From Eimeria necatrix (lineage: Eukaryota; Apicomplexa; Conoidasida; Eucoccidiorida; Eimeriidae), in NCBI RefSeq assembly GCF_000499385.1, contig NW_013654713.1, positions 1 through 10,000 on the forward strand: a DNA stretch of 10,000 bases, in the 5' to 3' direction. Every line of letters begins with the position of its first letter. Position 1 is the first letter of the stretch. The notes under the pieces are model-generated. The model searched no databases, was not told where the DNA came from, and saw only the letters and a list, made by a program, of their open reading frames with translations. Below, in pieces: positions 1-8,122 of this stretch. Both the position numbers and the translations under genes were made by a program.

Positions 1-60
<60 letters not shown>
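1..60. repeat. (GCA)20 trinucleotide run
   Basis: Twenty perfect GCA units start the window. On the minus strand this is a CTG run: leucine if coding, or the first part of an intron if the GTATGC at 63-58 is used. Confidence 0.95.
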
Positions 61-62
<2 letters not shown>

Positions 63-226
63 CTGGGGAGCATGAGGTGGTGGAGGTCGCTGAATCCCTG
101 CTGCAGCAGCCTTCTTTCGAGTTCTCTCAAGTGCAAATATTTGCTGCTGCAGCTTTTTAAAATGTCCAGAGTTTTGCTGAGAAGAAATCCAATTGGCGCT
201 TTTTGCTGCTTGTAAAGCACTGTTTG

Positions 227-262
<36 letters not shown>

Positions 263-436
263 GGTGGAGCTGCTCGAGGGCGCCGACGAGCTCCCGGCGC
301 CGCCTGCTGCTGCTGCTGCTCCTCCCGCTGCTGCTGCGGCGCCTGCTGCTGCTGCTGCTGCTGCTGCTCCTGCTGCTGCTGCAGCTGTGGACGCAGCTGG
401 AGCTGCCACAGACCCCACATAGAAGGAAGATGGAGT

Positions 437-471
<35 letters not shown>

Positions 472-600
472 AGTGCTGGGGCTTCAGGGAGGCAGAGCCT
501 GCTGCCCCAGCGCCTCTGCTGCTGCTGCTGCTGCTGCCAGCAGCAGCACCGCCCGGGCCCCACATCCTAGCACGCAGGAGGAGAGAAGCTGCTGCTGCTC

Positions 601-633
<33 letters not shown>

Positions 634-711
634 CAGCTGTTGGGCGGGCTGTCAGTCCGCCACTCGTTGCCTCCGCACGAGCTGCTGCAGCAGCAGTTGC
701 TGCTGCTGAGG

Positions 712-754
<43 letters not shown>

Positions 755-778
755 AAGGCTCCCCGCGTGTACTTTGTG
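1..778 (-). CDS. Ala/Ser-rich protein of unknown function, open at left edge
   Basis: Minus-strand codons with low coordinate 2 mod 3 stay open from 778 to the left edge (upstream in-frame TGA at 779-781), about 258 codons. Read N to C: a Ser run (718-754), Ala-rich sequence, an ATG at 565-563 (MWGPGG), linkers such as AGTPSSFYVGSV (near 410-440) and SSSAPSSSST, then a non-repetitive part at 64-230 including EQTVLYKQQKAPIGFLLSK, LDILKSC and LRELERRLLQQGFSDLHHLM. That part uses mixed codons and reads like a folded helical domain, which argues that this frame, not the other CAG frames, is coding. A GTATGC at 63-58 is a plausible 5' splice site, so the 19-Leu run at 2-58 may be intron. The true start is unknown: an ATG at 565, a spliced acceptor (cttag near 754), or an upstream exon reached by a frame slip in the CAG run. 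I do not recognise the family. Confidence 0.55.
229..760. repeat. Cluster of CTG (plus-strand) trinucleotide runs
   Basis: Runs of CTG/GCT at about 229-262, 302-320, 345-367, 437-471, 518-535, 602-633 and 716-754, separated by GC-rich linkers. They make several frames on both strands look open. On the minus strand they are CAG-type and fall inside the Ala/Ser-rich frame. Confidence 0.9.
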
Positions 779-827
779 TCAACATCATATTCTGAGCGAG
801 TTGGGGGAAGCAAAAGTGAAGAAGGCG

Positions 828-870
828 AAACCCTAAACCCCAAACCCTAAACCCTAAACCCTAAACCCTA
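828..870. repeat. Telomere-like array, CCCTAAA orientation
   Basis: About six CCCTAAA heptamers, one with an extra C (CCCCAAA) at 838-844. This is the G-rich TTTAGGG strand on minus. It lies between the left minus-strand frame and a GC-rich patch (gccccccgggggcccccc near 881-898). Confidence 0.95.
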
Positions 871-1165
871 GCGCTCTGCAGCCCCCCGGGGGCCCCCCAC
901 TCCGCAGGGGCACTCCAGAAGAACTAATTGGCATTCCTTGGCTGATTTTTGATTTTAAATTTAAATAAAATAAAAATGATTTCAAAAAGAAGAAACTGCG
1001 CGAAGATCTGCGGGGCTCGGGTGTACAGACACCTCTGCGGTGTCACTTCAGGTGTACGACCAGCTGCCGCTGCTCTCCCGTTTTCTCTTTTTAATTCATC
1101 ACTTTTTTAATTTTAAATTAATTTCCAACTTTAATTCATTTTTAATTCTTTGCCGAGTTGTTTAG
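871..1165. other. Mostly non-coding; weak two-exon plus-strand candidate starts here
   Basis: Holds a GC-rich patch, then AT-rich sequence. An ATG at 976 opens 15 codons (MISKRRNCAKICGAR) up to 1020, followed by GTGTAC at 1021, which is the same sequence that serves as the donor of intron 8 in the Kintoun-like gene. A T-rich stretch from 1080 ends in ttgtttag at 1165. Joining 1020 to 1166 keeps phase 0 and gives RGEAARKQQQHG, a Leu/Gln run, FHHLSFD and a Cys/Ser run ending in a TGA near 1302. No family is recognised and chance cannot be excluded. Confidence 0.2.
1018..1061. repeat. Two degenerate copies of the GGTGTACGTACACC element
   Basis: GGTGTACAGACACC at 1020-1033 is identical to the copy at 8911-8924. 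GGTGTACGACC at 1051-1061 is a second, more decayed copy. Confidence 0.7.
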
Positions 1166-1169
1166 AGGG

Positions 1170-1909
1170 GAGAAGCTGCCCGCAAGCAGCAACAACACGG
1201 CCTGCTGCTGCTGCTGCTGCTGCTGCTGCAACAGCAATTCCATCATCTTAGCTTCGATTGCTGCTGCAGCAGCTCTAGCTGCTGCTGCAGCTGCAGCAGT
1301 AGTTGATGCCGTTGCTGCTGTTGCAGCTGCTGCTGCAGCTGCTGCAGCAGCAATTGTTGCTGCCTTAGCTGTAGTTGCAGCTGCTGCCGCAGCAATACTT
1401 GCTGCTCTAGCTGCATTTGCAACTGCTGCTGCAGCAATATTTGCTGCTCTAGCAGCAGTTGCTGCTGCTGCTGCTGCTGCTGCTGGAGCGGAGACTCAGG
1501 CATAAGACTACGGAAGGCAGCACTTTACTCTGCCTAACAAAGCTGCTGCAGCAAGAGCAGCCGCTGCTGCAGCAAGAGCAGCCGCTGCTGCAGCAAGAGC
1601 AGCCGCTGCTGCAGCAAGAGCAGCCGCTGCTGCAGCAAATACTGCAACACTGGCAGCAGATGCAACGGATGCTGCTGCAGCAGCAACAGTAACTGCCACA
1701 GCAGCAGAAACCTTGCTGCAGCAGCAACGCCAGCCACAGCAGCAGTAGGTGCAGCAGCAGCAGTGCTTGCAGTTTTAATAGCTCAGGCAGCAGCGGCAGA
1801 AGCAGCAGCAGCAGCATTGTAGCTGCAGCTCCACTAAGAGTAGCAGTAGCAGCAAACGAAAAAAAGCTGGAAGCAACAGCAGCAGCAGCAGCACAATCAC
1901 TGCAGCTCT

Positions 1910-1947
<38 letters not shown>

Positions 1948-2241
1948 CCACAGCAGCAACCCTAGTTGCTGCAGCGCTGCAGCAGCAGCAGCAGCAAACT
2001 GCTTGCCGAGGCGGCAGCTCACTTTTTAAAGGCAGCTGCAGCAGCTGCTGCACGCAAGTAGCATGAAGCAGCAGCAGCAACAGTAGCAGCAGCAGCAAGA
2101 ACACTTACAGCAGCAGCAGCAGCACTAACAGCAGCAGCAGCAGCATTGTGGCCAGGAAGAGCAGCAGCAGCAGCAGCACTGACGACAGCAAAAGGTAGCA
2201 CTACGAGCAGCAGCAGCAGCCGCAGGAGTGTCAGAAACCGT

Positions 2242-2283
<42 letters not shown>

Positions 2284-2462
2284 TTCAGCAGCAGCAGCTG
2301 CTGCAGCAGCCGCAGCAGCAGCCGCAGCACTGTCAGCAACTGCAGCAGCAGCAGTGTCAGTAGCAGCAGCAGTGTCGACAACCCCAGCAGCAGCAGCCGC
2401 AGCAGCAGCATCACCACCACCACCACCAGCAGCAGCAGCAGCAGCAGCACCAGCAGCAGCAG

Positions 2463-2510
<48 letters not shown>
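1170..2510. repeat. 1.3-kb degenerate CAG/CTG tract without a recognisable gene
   Basis: Nearly the whole stretch is CAG or CTG triplets with scattered substitutions. Plus-strand triplets are mainly CTG/GCT up to about 1550 and mainly CAG afterwards. Around 1234-1500 the plus-strand alanine frame mixes GCT, GCA and GCC, and most non-Ala residues are Val, Ile, Leu or Phe. A plus-strand frame without ATG is open from 1782 to the TGA at 2064-2066; it contains KSSSSSKRKKAGSN, an Ala run, and TACRGGSSLFKGSC. Several other low-complexity frames overlap on both strands. The right end is the expected 3' UTR side of the SNARE gene. I cannot assign a product. Confidence 0.8.
1540..1640 (+). repeat. 21-bp tandem repeat, about 4.8 copies
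   Basis: Units at about 1540-1560, 1561-1581, 1582-1602 and 1603-1623, plus a partial unit to 1640, are near-identical (CCGCTGCTGCAGCAAGAGCAG; the first begins with A in place of CC). One frame reads a perfect heptad LLQQEQP. Another reads AAAAARA. The period being a multiple of three keeps every frame open. Confidence 0.85.
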
Positions 2511-2511
<1 letters not shown>

Positions 2512-2513
2512 AC

Positions 2514-2824
2514 TTAGAGGGGGGTGTTGTAGGCGAGCCAAAGAAAAGCAAAAATGAAGCAAAAGCCCAAAACAATTCCCAAGACAAAATTGTCTCTGCT
2601 GCGGAGACAGCGGACTTGCTGCTGCAGTGTACGTACACCTGAGGCGGCGGACTGCAGCAGCTGCAGCAGCAGCAGCTGCTGCTGCTGCTGCTGCCGCTGC
2701 CGCCGCAGCAGCTGCAGCGCCTCCGCAGCAGACTCCGTCACCTGCTGCAGCGACGAGTTTGCTGCCAGCAGCCCCGCCCTTTCTTTGTTCAAAGCAGCAG
2801 CATCTTCGTCTTCTGCTGCTGCTG

Positions 2825-2863
<39 letters not shown>

Positions 2864-3127
2864 GCAGCAGCGACAGCCGCTCGATGTGCTGCTGCAGCGT
2901 GGAGTCAACAGCAGCAAACTCCCGCCTTGCTGCCAGCAGCAAATCCGAAAAGTGCCGCACCTGCGCCCGTGCTGCTGCTGCTGCTGCTGCGCCTTGCGCT
3001 GCTGCTGCTCCTCCTGCTGCTGCTGCTGCTGCTGCAGCAGCAGGCCGGATAGAAGGCAGCAGCAGCTCCGCTGCGTCCAAGTTTGCTGCAATGCGCCGCC
3101 GAATCTCCAGCAGCCTGTCCGGGTCAG

Positions 3128-3178
<51 letters not shown>

Positions 3179-3244
3179 GGAGAGAAGCAGCAGTTGAGCC
3201 GGAGCGCGGCGAGTCGACAGTCCAGGAGGGCTCTGCGTCGGCGG

Positions 3245-3277
<33 letters not shown>

Positions 3278-3437
3278 GGCGCTGCTGCAGCTGCTGCTGC
3301 TGCAGGGAGGTGTAGCTGCTGCTGCTGCTGCTGCTGCTCTTTGCTGCTCGCAGTGTACATACAGCTCGCGTCAGCAACGCCAAATCCGTCTCCGCAGCTC
3401 TCAGCAGTTGTTTGAAGCGGCTGCGGGAGTTCGACAT
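2514..3437 (-). CDS. GOS1: Golgi Qb-SNARE, GOS28/GOSR1-type
   Basis: Complete intronless 307-residue frame: ATG at 3437, TAA at 2516-2514. Qb-SNAREs of this family act in ER-Golgi and intra-Golgi vesicle fusion on the cytosolic face of cis/medial Golgi. Seen: N-terminal helix 6-30 (FKQLLRAAETDLALL), helices at about 106-130 (DRLLEIRRRIAANLDAAELL) and 156-192 (RAQVRHFSDLLLAARREF, then IERLSLL), matching the three-helix N-domain; a SNARE segment at about 213-280 beginning LNKERAGLL; and a tail anchor at 284-303 (FVLGIVLGFCFIFAFLWLAY) preceded by RSRDN, followed by four residues. Counting back 35 residues from Asp282 gives Gln247-Arg248, the place of the central-layer Gln in GOSR1. Ser, Ala and Gln runs (34-41, 55-64, about 88-103, 133-156, 193-204, 249-254) sit mostly between helices, making it longer than the usual about 220-250 residues. 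GCT|GTATGT at residues 25-27 resembles a splice donor; as read it is coding. Confidence 0.82.
2628..2637. repeat. Exact TGTACGTACA palindrome inside the SNARE CDS
   Basis: Read on the minus strand it encodes Gly-Val-Arg-Thr (about residues 267-270) in the C-terminal half of the SNARE helix. The helix length up to the anchor fits the family, so this copy is exonic. Confidence 0.8.
2826..3276. repeat. Long CTG runs encoding Ser strings in the SNARE
   Basis: The longest are at about 2826-2862, 3128-3177 and 3243-3276. They read as AGC (Ser) in the minus-strand gene frame; the Ala strings come from shorter runs near 2970-3045. Confidence 0.85.
3354..3363. repeat. TGTACATACA, one-base variant of the palindrome, in the SNARE CDS
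   Basis: On minus it reads GCT GTA TGT ACA (Ala-Val-Cys-Thr, about residues 25-28). The GTATGT also fits a 5' splice site, like the GCT|GTACGT at 4070. Confidence 0.6.
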
Positions 3438-3442
3438 AGCGA

Positions 3443-3483
3443 GGGTTTAGGGTTTAGGGTTTAGGGTTTAGGGTTTAGGGTTT
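3443..3483. repeat. Telomere-like array, TTTAGGG orientation
   Basis: About six heptamers, beginning five bases upstream of the SNARE start codon at 3437, so the SNARE 5' UTR should carry CCCTAAA repeats. It forms an inverted pair with the array at 3516-3548 across a 32-base spacer. Confidence 0.95.
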
Positions 3484-3515
3484 GCGGTCCGTTGCGTGGT
3501 GGCAGGGAAAGCAAG

Positions 3516-3548
3516 CTAAACCCTAAACCCTAAACCCTAAACCCTAAA
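3516..3548. repeat. Telomere-like array, CCCTAAA orientation
   Basis: About 4.5 heptamers in opposite orientation to both neighbouring arrays. It starts with AAGCAAGCTAAACCCT (3509-3524), a 16-mer that recurs at 9582-9597. Confidence 0.95.
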
Positions 3549-3638
3549 GAAGAAAGTAAGCAGCAGCTCAAGTTAACGTTAAAAAATGCAAAGGAAATCT
3601 AGGGTTTTGGGTCTAAGATTCACTTTCACTTTTTAGTG

Positions 3639-3698
3639 TTTAGGGTTTAGGGTTTAGGGTTTAGGGTTTAGGGTTTAGGGTTTAGGGTTTAGGGTTTG
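3639..3698. repeat. Telomere-like array, TTTAGGG orientation
   Basis: About 8.5 perfect heptamers in the middle of the divergent intergenic region. Confidence 0.95.
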
Positions 3699-3797
3699 GC
3701 GCTGCGAGTCCGCCGCGGCCGCAGCCCCCAGCAAAGCTCCTGCGAAGTAGCGTTTTTGAATGAGTTTTAAGTGTTAAACTTTTTTAGAAACTTAGGA

Positions 3798-3847
3798 TTT
3801 AGGGTTTAGGGTTTAGGGTTTAGGGTTTAGGGTTTAGGGTTTAGGGT
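3798..3847. repeat. Telomere-like array, TTTAGGG orientation
   Basis: About seven perfect heptamers, introduced by a diverged unit (cttagga) at 3791-3797. Confidence 0.95.
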
Positions 3848-3960
3848 CGCTAGCTGTCAGACACTCCAGCTGCTGCTCTAGTGCATGTCTGTCTCTGCCG
3901 TAAACCCTCAAAAAGAAACTCCAATAAAGTTTGTTGCAAACAAAACACAAAGTTTGCATC

Positions 3961-4019
3961 TAGGGTTTAGGGTTTAGGGTTTAGGGTTTAGGGTTTAGGG
4001 TTTAGTTTTAGGGTTTGGG
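3961..4019. repeat. Telomere-like array abutting the Kintoun-like start codon
   Basis: About eight TTTAGGG heptamers; one unit lacks GGG (tttagtttta, 4001-4010) and the last is TTTGGGG. It ends three bases before the ATG at 4023. An in-frame TAG at 3996-3998 within the array closes the frame upstream, supporting that ATG as the first in frame. Confidence 0.95.
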
Positions 4020-4022
4020 GTG

Positions 4023-4387
4023 ATGACTGCTGCGCCGAAGAAAATGGAGGAGCTGGACCTCAGCTACGCTGTACGTACACCTCACGGGGTTTCGAAGAAA
4101 CAAAAAGAAATTAAAATCAAATTAAAAATAAAAATAAAATAAAAATAAAAATAAATAAATAAATAAATAATTCAAAATAAATCCACTTCGAATTAACTTC
4201 CGAGAGCCCACGCCGCGAGACGCAACTACTTCTTTTTCCGAGTCGCTCATTTAGGGTTTAGGGTTTAGGGTTTAGGGTTTAGGGTTTGGCTGGTTTCTGT
4301 AACAGTATATTTTCCTTTCGCCGCTGAGGGTTTAGGACTTCCCTTAAACCCTCAGCCCCCCATCAGAATCTCATTAATAAATATAAT

Positions 4388-4434
<47 letters not shown>

Positions 4435-5247
4435 TTTGTTTGTTTATTATTTATTTTATTTATTTATTTATTATTTATTTATTTGTTTGTTTAGGAGGTG
4501 GAGCGGCTGACTGCAGCAATGCGGAAAAAGGAATTTGGAACTTTAATTAAAAGTTATGTCGAAGAAATTAGTGACCCTTCTTTCCGAGAAGTGAGGCAGC
4601 TCTGGGGTGTACGTACACCTCAAAGTGTGCATGCGGAGCTGCATGCGCTGGGGTGTACGTACACCTGAAAAGCAGCGCCAACAGGAAAAACTGAAAAGGC
4701 TTCTCGCCCGAGTTCCGGGCGTCCGAACTCGCTAAAAGGGAGTTTAAATGAAATAATTTAATAAAATAATTCAAAGTTTTTGTTTTGAAAACAAAAAGTC
4801 TTCATTTATTTCTTTTCCGCTTCTTTGATGCGCCGGCGGCAGCTGCCCGCGGCTTTCGGGTGTACGTACAGCTCGAGCTGCAGTTTTGAACAAAACGCGA
4901 AAATTCGAAAACAAAAAAGCGAAGAAATTAAAAAACGAAAAAGTTTAAAATTAATTCTTTTTTCTTTTCTCTTAATGGCCAGCAGCTGCTGCTTTTTGCT
5001 TTTAATTTTTTCGCCTTTTCCACTTTTCAAATTTCCCGTTTTGAGGTGTACGTACACCTCAAAAAGGCGGAGCTGCAGATACACCCCAGCTGCGCGTGAA
5101 TTCTTTTGCAAATTAAAACGAATTTGAAAATCACTTTTAGAATAAACAAAAGAATAGTTTGAAATAAAAGGCACTTGCAAAACTTATCGACAAGTATCAA
5201 CTCCCAAACCAAACCACTAAACTTGCTGCTGCTGCTGCCGCTGCTGC

Positions 5248-5288
<41 letters not shown>

Positions 5289-5764
5289 CTGGGAGCAGCA
5301 GCAGCGGCTGCTGCGGCTGCTGTCTCAGCAGCTAATGAGGAAATAACCAAACAAATAATAAAAGGAATTGTTTACTTTTATTATTTGATAAAAGGAATTG
5401 TTTACTTTTATTATTTGTTCTTTTTAGGAACAAGATGAATATTTGCTGCAGCTCGAAAGTCAAGGAGAAGCTCCGAAGGGCACTGCGCTCTTCAGGCCGC
5501 AGGCGGGTGAGGTGTACATACACCCGAAATAAACTCAGTGTACTGCAGATGAAAATTAAATTGCACTTTTATTTATTTTTTTATTTTGTTGCAAATTTAA
5601 ATATTCGTTTGGGCTTTGTATTTAATTGTGTTTAATTCTTTTTTTCTTTTCATTTAATTTTATTCATTCGCTTATCTATTTACTTGTCCATTTATTTTTT
5701 GGTTTTTTGCTTGTTTTGTTATTTGTTGATTGTTTGTCTACTCTTTATTTATTCATATATTCAT

Positions 5765-5803
<39 letters not shown>

Positions 5804-5923
5804 TTGGTGTCTTGAAATATTCATTTATTTAGTTATTAATCATCATTTATTATTTATTTATAATTATAATTATTTATTATTATCTCTTTATCTATCTATT
5901 TATTTATTTATTTATTTATGTAT

Positions 5924-5962
<39 letters not shown>

Positions 5963-7762
5963 TTTGCAGCTTTGTGCGTTTCAAGTTCTCTGGTTTACTC
6001 CTCGGGGGTTTTGCAGCCTTTTTATTTCAACATATGTTCCTTGGGAGCTGTCTGTACACCTGAAATAAAGGCGACTGGGTCCAACGAATTCAAAAAAGAA
6101 AAAAATAAAAACAAAAAAGAAAAAACTGAAAATCGAAAAAACGAAAATGAAATAATTGAAATAAATAAAACTCAAACAAATATGCAAAAAGAAGGAATTC
6201 AGGTGTCTCTACCCTTCCTCGCCGCGCCGCCAAAACCCACTCGAGGAAAAGGTCAAAACAAATTAGTTAATTAATTAATTATTTATTTATTTATTTATTT
6301 AATTATTTAATTTAATTAAGCCATTAATTAATTATCTAATTATTTAATTATTGAATTTAATTAAGCCATCAATTAATTAACTAACTATTTAATTATTTAA
6401 TTTAAATAATCCATTAATTAATTATTAATCAATTAATTAATTAATTAATTAATTAATTAATTAATTAATTAATTAATTAATTAATTAATTCAATTAATCC
6501 ATTAATTAATTGACTAATCATTTAATTATTTAATTTCATTAATTCCTTAATTAATTAACTAATTAATTAATTAATTTAATTAACCAATTAATTTATCGAT
6601 TAATTAATTAATTTAATTAATTCATTAATTATTTAAGTTAATTAATCAATTAACTAATTAATCAATTAATTATTTGTTTATTTACATATTTTAATTAATC
6701 ATTTAATTAACTAATTGATTAATTATTTCCTTAGCTTGATTAATTAATCAATTAACTAACCGGTTAATTAATTATTTATTTTATTTAGTTGATCGATTAA
6801 TGAACTAATTAATTGATTAATTGCGTAATTTATTGATCAATCGATTAAGTGATTAATTACTTATTTAATTTAACAAATTAAGTAATAATTGAGTTTAATA
6901 TATCAATTAATTAACTAATTAATGAGTTAATTACTTAGTATAATCAACTAGTTAATTAAGTAAGTATTTAGTTTAATTAATTAATAAAATTAATTAGCTC
7001 ATTATTTCTTTACTTATTTGTCTATTTTTATTTATTTACCTAATTCGGATAACTAGTTAATTTATCAACTAATTAACCAACTACCTAATTAATCTAATTA
7101 GTTTAATTAATTAATTAATCAATTAATTAATCAATTAAATTAATTAGCCAATTAATCTACTTATTTATTTTTGAATTATCACTTTCTTTTATTATGGAGT
7201 TCTTTCGCGCTTCTGTCTTTAATGCATTTAAATTCAAAAAGGAACTTCAAATAAAACATTTGTTTTAAATGTTTTCATTTGAATTATTGAAAAAGAACTC
7301 AAAAATTAATTTCAAACAAATAATTCTTAAATTCAGAAATGAATTTTAAACAAATAATTTTGAAAAGTAATTCAAGAAAAAGAATTTTAAAAAATAAAAT
7401 TAAAAAAATGAATTTAAGAATAAAATTTGGCAGTTTGGGTTTTTTCGTAATTTTGAAAAGTTGAAGTTTTCGAAATTTTTAATTTGAAGTCCAATTGGGA
7501 TTTGAAAAAGAATTTAAAAGACTAAAAAGGTTGAATAAATTTAATTTAAATTTAATTTAAGTTCAATTTAAATTTAATTTAAATTTAATTTAAATTTAAT
7601 TTAAATTTAATTTAAATTTGATTTAAATTTATTTTAAATTTAATTTTAAGGAATTTTAATTAAAATGATTTTTCGAACTTCAAATTCAGATGGAGCTTCT
7701 TGCCTCGCCACCGACGTGTGCGTACACCCCAAAACAGTGGATCATATAAGAGGTAATTAAAT

Positions 7763-7796
<34 letters not shown>

Positions 7797-8067
7797 AATT
7801 AATTAATTAATTAATTAATTTAATTGATTAATTAATTAAATTAAATAAATAAATAGTTAATTAATTAGTAATTTATTTAATTAAATTAATTAGTCAATTA
7901 ATTGATTAGTTATTTAGTTGGTTAACTGGCCAGTTTGTTCTTCAGTTGATAATTCATTTATTTATTTTTAACTTCCATTTCAAGTGATTACCATATGAGG
8001 CTATTTGTTATTTACTTATTTATTTACTTATTTATTTATTTACTTATCTATTTTTCTACATATATAG

Positions 8068-8122
<55 letters not shown>

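Larger units (their letters stand above)
3438..4022. promoter_or_regulatory. Divergent intergenic region packed with telomere-like arrays
   Basis: Separates the head-to-head SNARE (minus) and Kintoun-like (plus) genes, so it should hold both promoters and both 5' UTRs. About 240 of its 585 bases are TTTAGGG or CCCTAAA heptamers in five blocks. Spacers include a GC-rich stretch (about 3697-3730) and AT-rich segments. I see no convincing TATA box or other core element; apicomplexan promoters often lack one. Confidence 0.65.
6252..7689 (+). other. Intron 5: 1.4-kb AT-rich intron
   Basis: No coding signal is seen. It holds a TTAA/TTAAT-rich expanse (6264-7160), AT-rich unique sequence (7160-7530) and an 11-bp periodic array (about 7536-7650), and ends ttcaaattcag at 7689. 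Confidence 0.65.

Noticed and set aside
2..160. Plus-strand open frame: Gln run then HTGEHEVVEVAESLLQQPSF, ending TAA at 158-160
   Set aside because: It is the exact antisense register of the minus-strand frame, which continues open for hundreds of bases further and reads as better protein sequence.
157..709. Poly-Leu, poly-Cys and poly-Gln frames over 157-709 on both strands
   Set aside because: They are alternative readings of CTG/CAG runs and contain no non-repetitive domain.
1775..2562. Minus-strand Leu/Ala-rich frames in the CAG tract
   Set aside because: Low-complexity shadow frames; several overlap each other, and two run into the SNARE 3' end.
2554..3415. Other open frames overlapping the SNARE gene on both strands
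   Set aside because: They open only because of CAG periodicity. The SNARE frame alone has helices, a tail anchor and a family match.
3443..4019. CRISPR-like repeat-spacer pattern in the spaced arrays
   Set aside because: The repeats are heptamer telomere-like arrays in a eukaryotic context, with unequal spacers and changing orientation.
4568..5180. Minus-strand frames containing CTYT or VYVH repeats
   Set aside because: The repeated peptides are translations of the TGTACGTACA element inside intron 2, not a protein family.
5626..6068. Plus-strand Ile-Tyr-Leu-Phe repeat frames (also near 7995-8264)
   Set aside because: Translations of TTTA arrays; only the exon parts at 5970-6049 and 8154-8240 are real, in the spliced frame.
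6264..7160. Mobile element with TTAA target sites
   Set aside because: No terminal repeats or transposase are seen; TTAA is simply the repeat unit.
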